A program made the translations under genes and the position numbers. Positions 7,437 to 8,564 of a stretch of DNA of 8,564 nt are shown one piece after another; within the stretch, counting starts at the first letter, position 1; the number at the start of each line of letters is the position of its first letter. The DNA is from Euryarchaeota archaeon UBA175 (GTDB lineage Archaea > Thermoplasmatota > Poseidoniia > Poseidoniales > Thalassarchaeaceae): contig DAFD01000022.1 of NCBI GenBank assembly GCA_002497895.1, positions 1-8,564 on the forward strand, in the 5' to 3' direction. Under the pieces are notes generated by a model. That model saw only the letters and a program-made list of their open reading frames with translations. It was not told where the DNA came from and made no database searches.

Positions 7437-8375
7437 TTAGAAAAGCCGCGCATCAAGTGGTTCCAATTCGTCTGATGCTTCCTCAGACCTAACAATTGGC
7501 CTGCGACCTGCAATAGCAGCAGCAGCGAGTGTTGTCATCATCATAGTGCCAATGAGTTCGAAGCCAGGCAGATAGACACCACGGATGTAGATCGTCATGG
7601 TTTGAATTTGGTAATTCGGAATTCCTTCTGTTCGGACCGAGTATTCCGAAGTCGCCTTGAATTGGAGTGAGAAGTATTTGTCAGTCCAACCTTGATTCTT
7701 AGGGGTGCGCATCTGAACTCTAATCTTCTCAGGTGGCGCCATCGATTCGATTTCTACACTCACGAGAGGTATGCTCAGTTGGAATCCCTCATCGTTGAGA
7801 TCGTCGTAATTCTCGATAGCGATATTGAATCTGTCCAAGGCATTACCATCATTGTAGACATCGAATACCAGATTGTAATCGACCTTCGGCCGCAATTGAA
7901 GGAAGGCTACTTCCGAAGCGACTCGAAGTCGGCTGAATTGGCGGATGATAACCATCGAGTTCGCAGCCGATGGCTCGCTAGTAACTGGGATTCCATTTGC
8001 CATAGTCACCTCTGCACTAACAGTAACTTGGTGCTGACCCTCAGGAGCTCTCAATTCGGCCCTGACCATGACTTGGAATGAAACCTCAGAGCCGCCACCT
8101 ATCGATAGAGTAGCGGGGCCTGAGAAGGCGAGAACACCTGCTTGAATCTGAATCCTTACCTTCTCTTGGTGGACTGTCGGATTCTCGATTCTACAATTGA
8201 TAATACCTGATCTGGTTGCTCCAGGATTGACATCAATAGGCTGAGGTTGGTCACAAGTCAGCACGATATCTGGGACCGCACCTTGTGCCTGAACAGCGGC
8301 CACGCCGGCCCAAGTACTCAGGAAGTATACCGCCAGCATCATTAGGGCCGGTCGGACCTTACTTGCAGTGCTCAT
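7437..8375 (-). CDS. Secreted protein with two Ig-like modules and a PGF-type C-terminal membrane anchor
   Basis: Function unknown; 312 residues. Seen: a signal peptide with likely cleavage after AVQA near residue 30. A first Ig-like module at about 35-146 has a C41/C61 pair (IVLTCDQPQ, IINCRIENP) of the kind found in NEW3/COG1470-like archaeal surface proteins. A second at about 147-266 has YNLVFDVYNDGNALDRFNI. The C-terminus reads YLPGFE (268-273), a hydrophobic stretch (274-290), two arginines (291-292), then an acidic 20-residue tail ending LDARLF. PGF, a membrane stretch and RR recall the PGF-CTERM sorting signal read by archaeosortase, but that signal normally ends the protein. The start is the ATG at 8375; the TTG just before it is less likely. 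There are no usable sequons (the only N-P-T is blocked by Pro). A structural or adhesive role is inferred. Confidence 0.9.
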   Translation of the reverse strand: MSTASKVRPALMMLAVYFLSTWAGVAAVQAQGAVPDIVLTCDQPQPIDVNPGATRSGIINCRIENPTVHQEKVRIQIQAGVLAFSGPATLSIGGGSEVSFQVMVRAELRAPEGQHQVTVSAEVTMANGIPVTSEPSAANSMVIIRQFSRLRVASEVAFLQLRPKVDYNLVFDVYNDGNALDRFNIAIENYDDLNDEGFQLSIPLVSVEIESMAPPEKIRVQMRTPKNQGWTDKYFSLQFKATSEYSVRTEGIPNYQIQTMTIYIRGVYLPGFELIGTMMMTTLAAAAIAGRRPIVRSEEASDELEPLDARLF

Positions 8376-8397
8376 CAACTCAAGGCCGGATTAAGCC

Positions 8398-8405
8398 GTA
8401 TTTAT
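8398..8405 (-). promoter_or_regulatory. TATA box of the Ig-like anchored protein
   Basis: The minus strand reads ATAAATAC, centred about 27 bases upstream of the ATG at 8375. At standard archaeal TATA-to-start spacing the transcript would begin at or next to the ATG, so it is probably leaderless. No Shine-Dalgarno site lies in front of this ATG, which agrees. Confidence 0.5.
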
Positions 8406-8421
8406 GGGTTAGCACAGCCGG

Positions 8422-8436
8422 CTTCGTACGGCGAAG
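8422..8436. repeat. Small inverted repeat upstream of the TATA box
   Basis: CTTCG, spacer TACGG, CGAAG: a 5-base inverted repeat about 17 bases upstream of the TATA box of the Ig-like protein gene. Arms this short can occur by chance. Otherwise the 8406-8532 spacer is partly AT-rich (8464-8520), with an AAAA run at 8511-8514 (TTTT on the minus strand) about 20 bases past the tRNA that could serve its termination. Confidence 0.25.
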
Positions 8437-8532
8437 GAAACACTACCTCTCTGTGAGGCGCTGATACACAGAAATATAGCCAATTTTCAAGTTTTAACTG
8501 TATAGAGCGCAAAAGACAGTAATCGGCGATTT

Positions 8533-8564
8533 TGGTGGACCCGACCGGATTTGAACCGGTGGCC
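8533..8564 (-). tRNA. tRNA, 3' part only (T-arm, acceptor 3' strand, CCA)
   Basis: On the minus strand, T-stem ACCGG, loop TTCAAAT and T-stem CCGGT pair perfectly. They are followed by a 7-base acceptor 3' strand (CGGGTCC), discriminator A and an encoded CCA. The 5' acceptor strand should therefore read GGACCCG. The anticodon lies beyond the right edge, so the amino acid cannot be assigned. Confidence 0.87.

Noticed and set aside
7692..8081. Plus-strand open frame of 129 codons
   Set aside because: It is antisense to the Ig-like protein, which has a coherent signal peptide, modules and anchor; this frame has none.
8497..8520. ACTGT...ACAGT inverted repeat near the tRNA
   Set aside because: The arms are only 5 bases with a 14-base gap in an AT-rich spacer; expected by chance.
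1..8564. CRISPR array, insertion sequence or attachment site
   Set aside because: No regularly spaced repeats, transposase or integrase sequence, or direct repeats were seen. The tRNA at the edge could be an integration site, but no duplicated tRNA end was found in the window.

Overview
The window looks archaeal, most likely a planktonic member of Thermoplasmatota such as Marine Group II (Poseidoniales). This is inference from the gene content: an archaeal CDP-archaeol synthase, an archaeal-type oligosaccharyltransferase (AglB), TATA-like elements spaced for short-leader or leaderless transcripts, and secreted Ig/beta-helix surface proteins with C-terminal membrane anchors. No rRNA or other taxonomic marker is present, so the lineage is not proven.

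The left part is minus-strand. From right to left it holds carS (4350-3652), purD (3571-2303) and a large aglB whose 3' end runs off the left edge (2181-1). carS and purD are close enough to be co-transcribed. aglB follows purD after a 121-base gap that carries its own TATA-like element and a clear Shine-Dalgarno site. A 79-base divergent spacer separates carS from a plus-strand gene (4430-6121) for a secreted, C-terminally anchored surface protein.

That plus-strand gene ends exactly where the next minus-strand gene stops (6121/6122). The right part holds two minus-strand genes of unknown function: a protein with three membrane segments and a large outside domain (7345-6122), and an anchored protein with a signal peptide and two Ig-like modules (8375-7437). 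The last 32 bases are the 3' end of a minus-strand tRNA. No gap between genes exceeds 300 bases.

The shared theme is the cell envelope: lipid headgroup activation (CarS), protein N-glycosylation (AglB) and three envelope proteins. purD, a purine-biosynthesis gene, is the exception. No defence system, mobile element or CRISPR array was seen. The points most worth a second look are the roughly 350-residue multi-membrane N-terminal extension of AglB, the matching acidic Leu-Phe tails on the two anchored surface proteins, and a perfect 8+3+8 inverted repeat before the three-membrane-segment gene.
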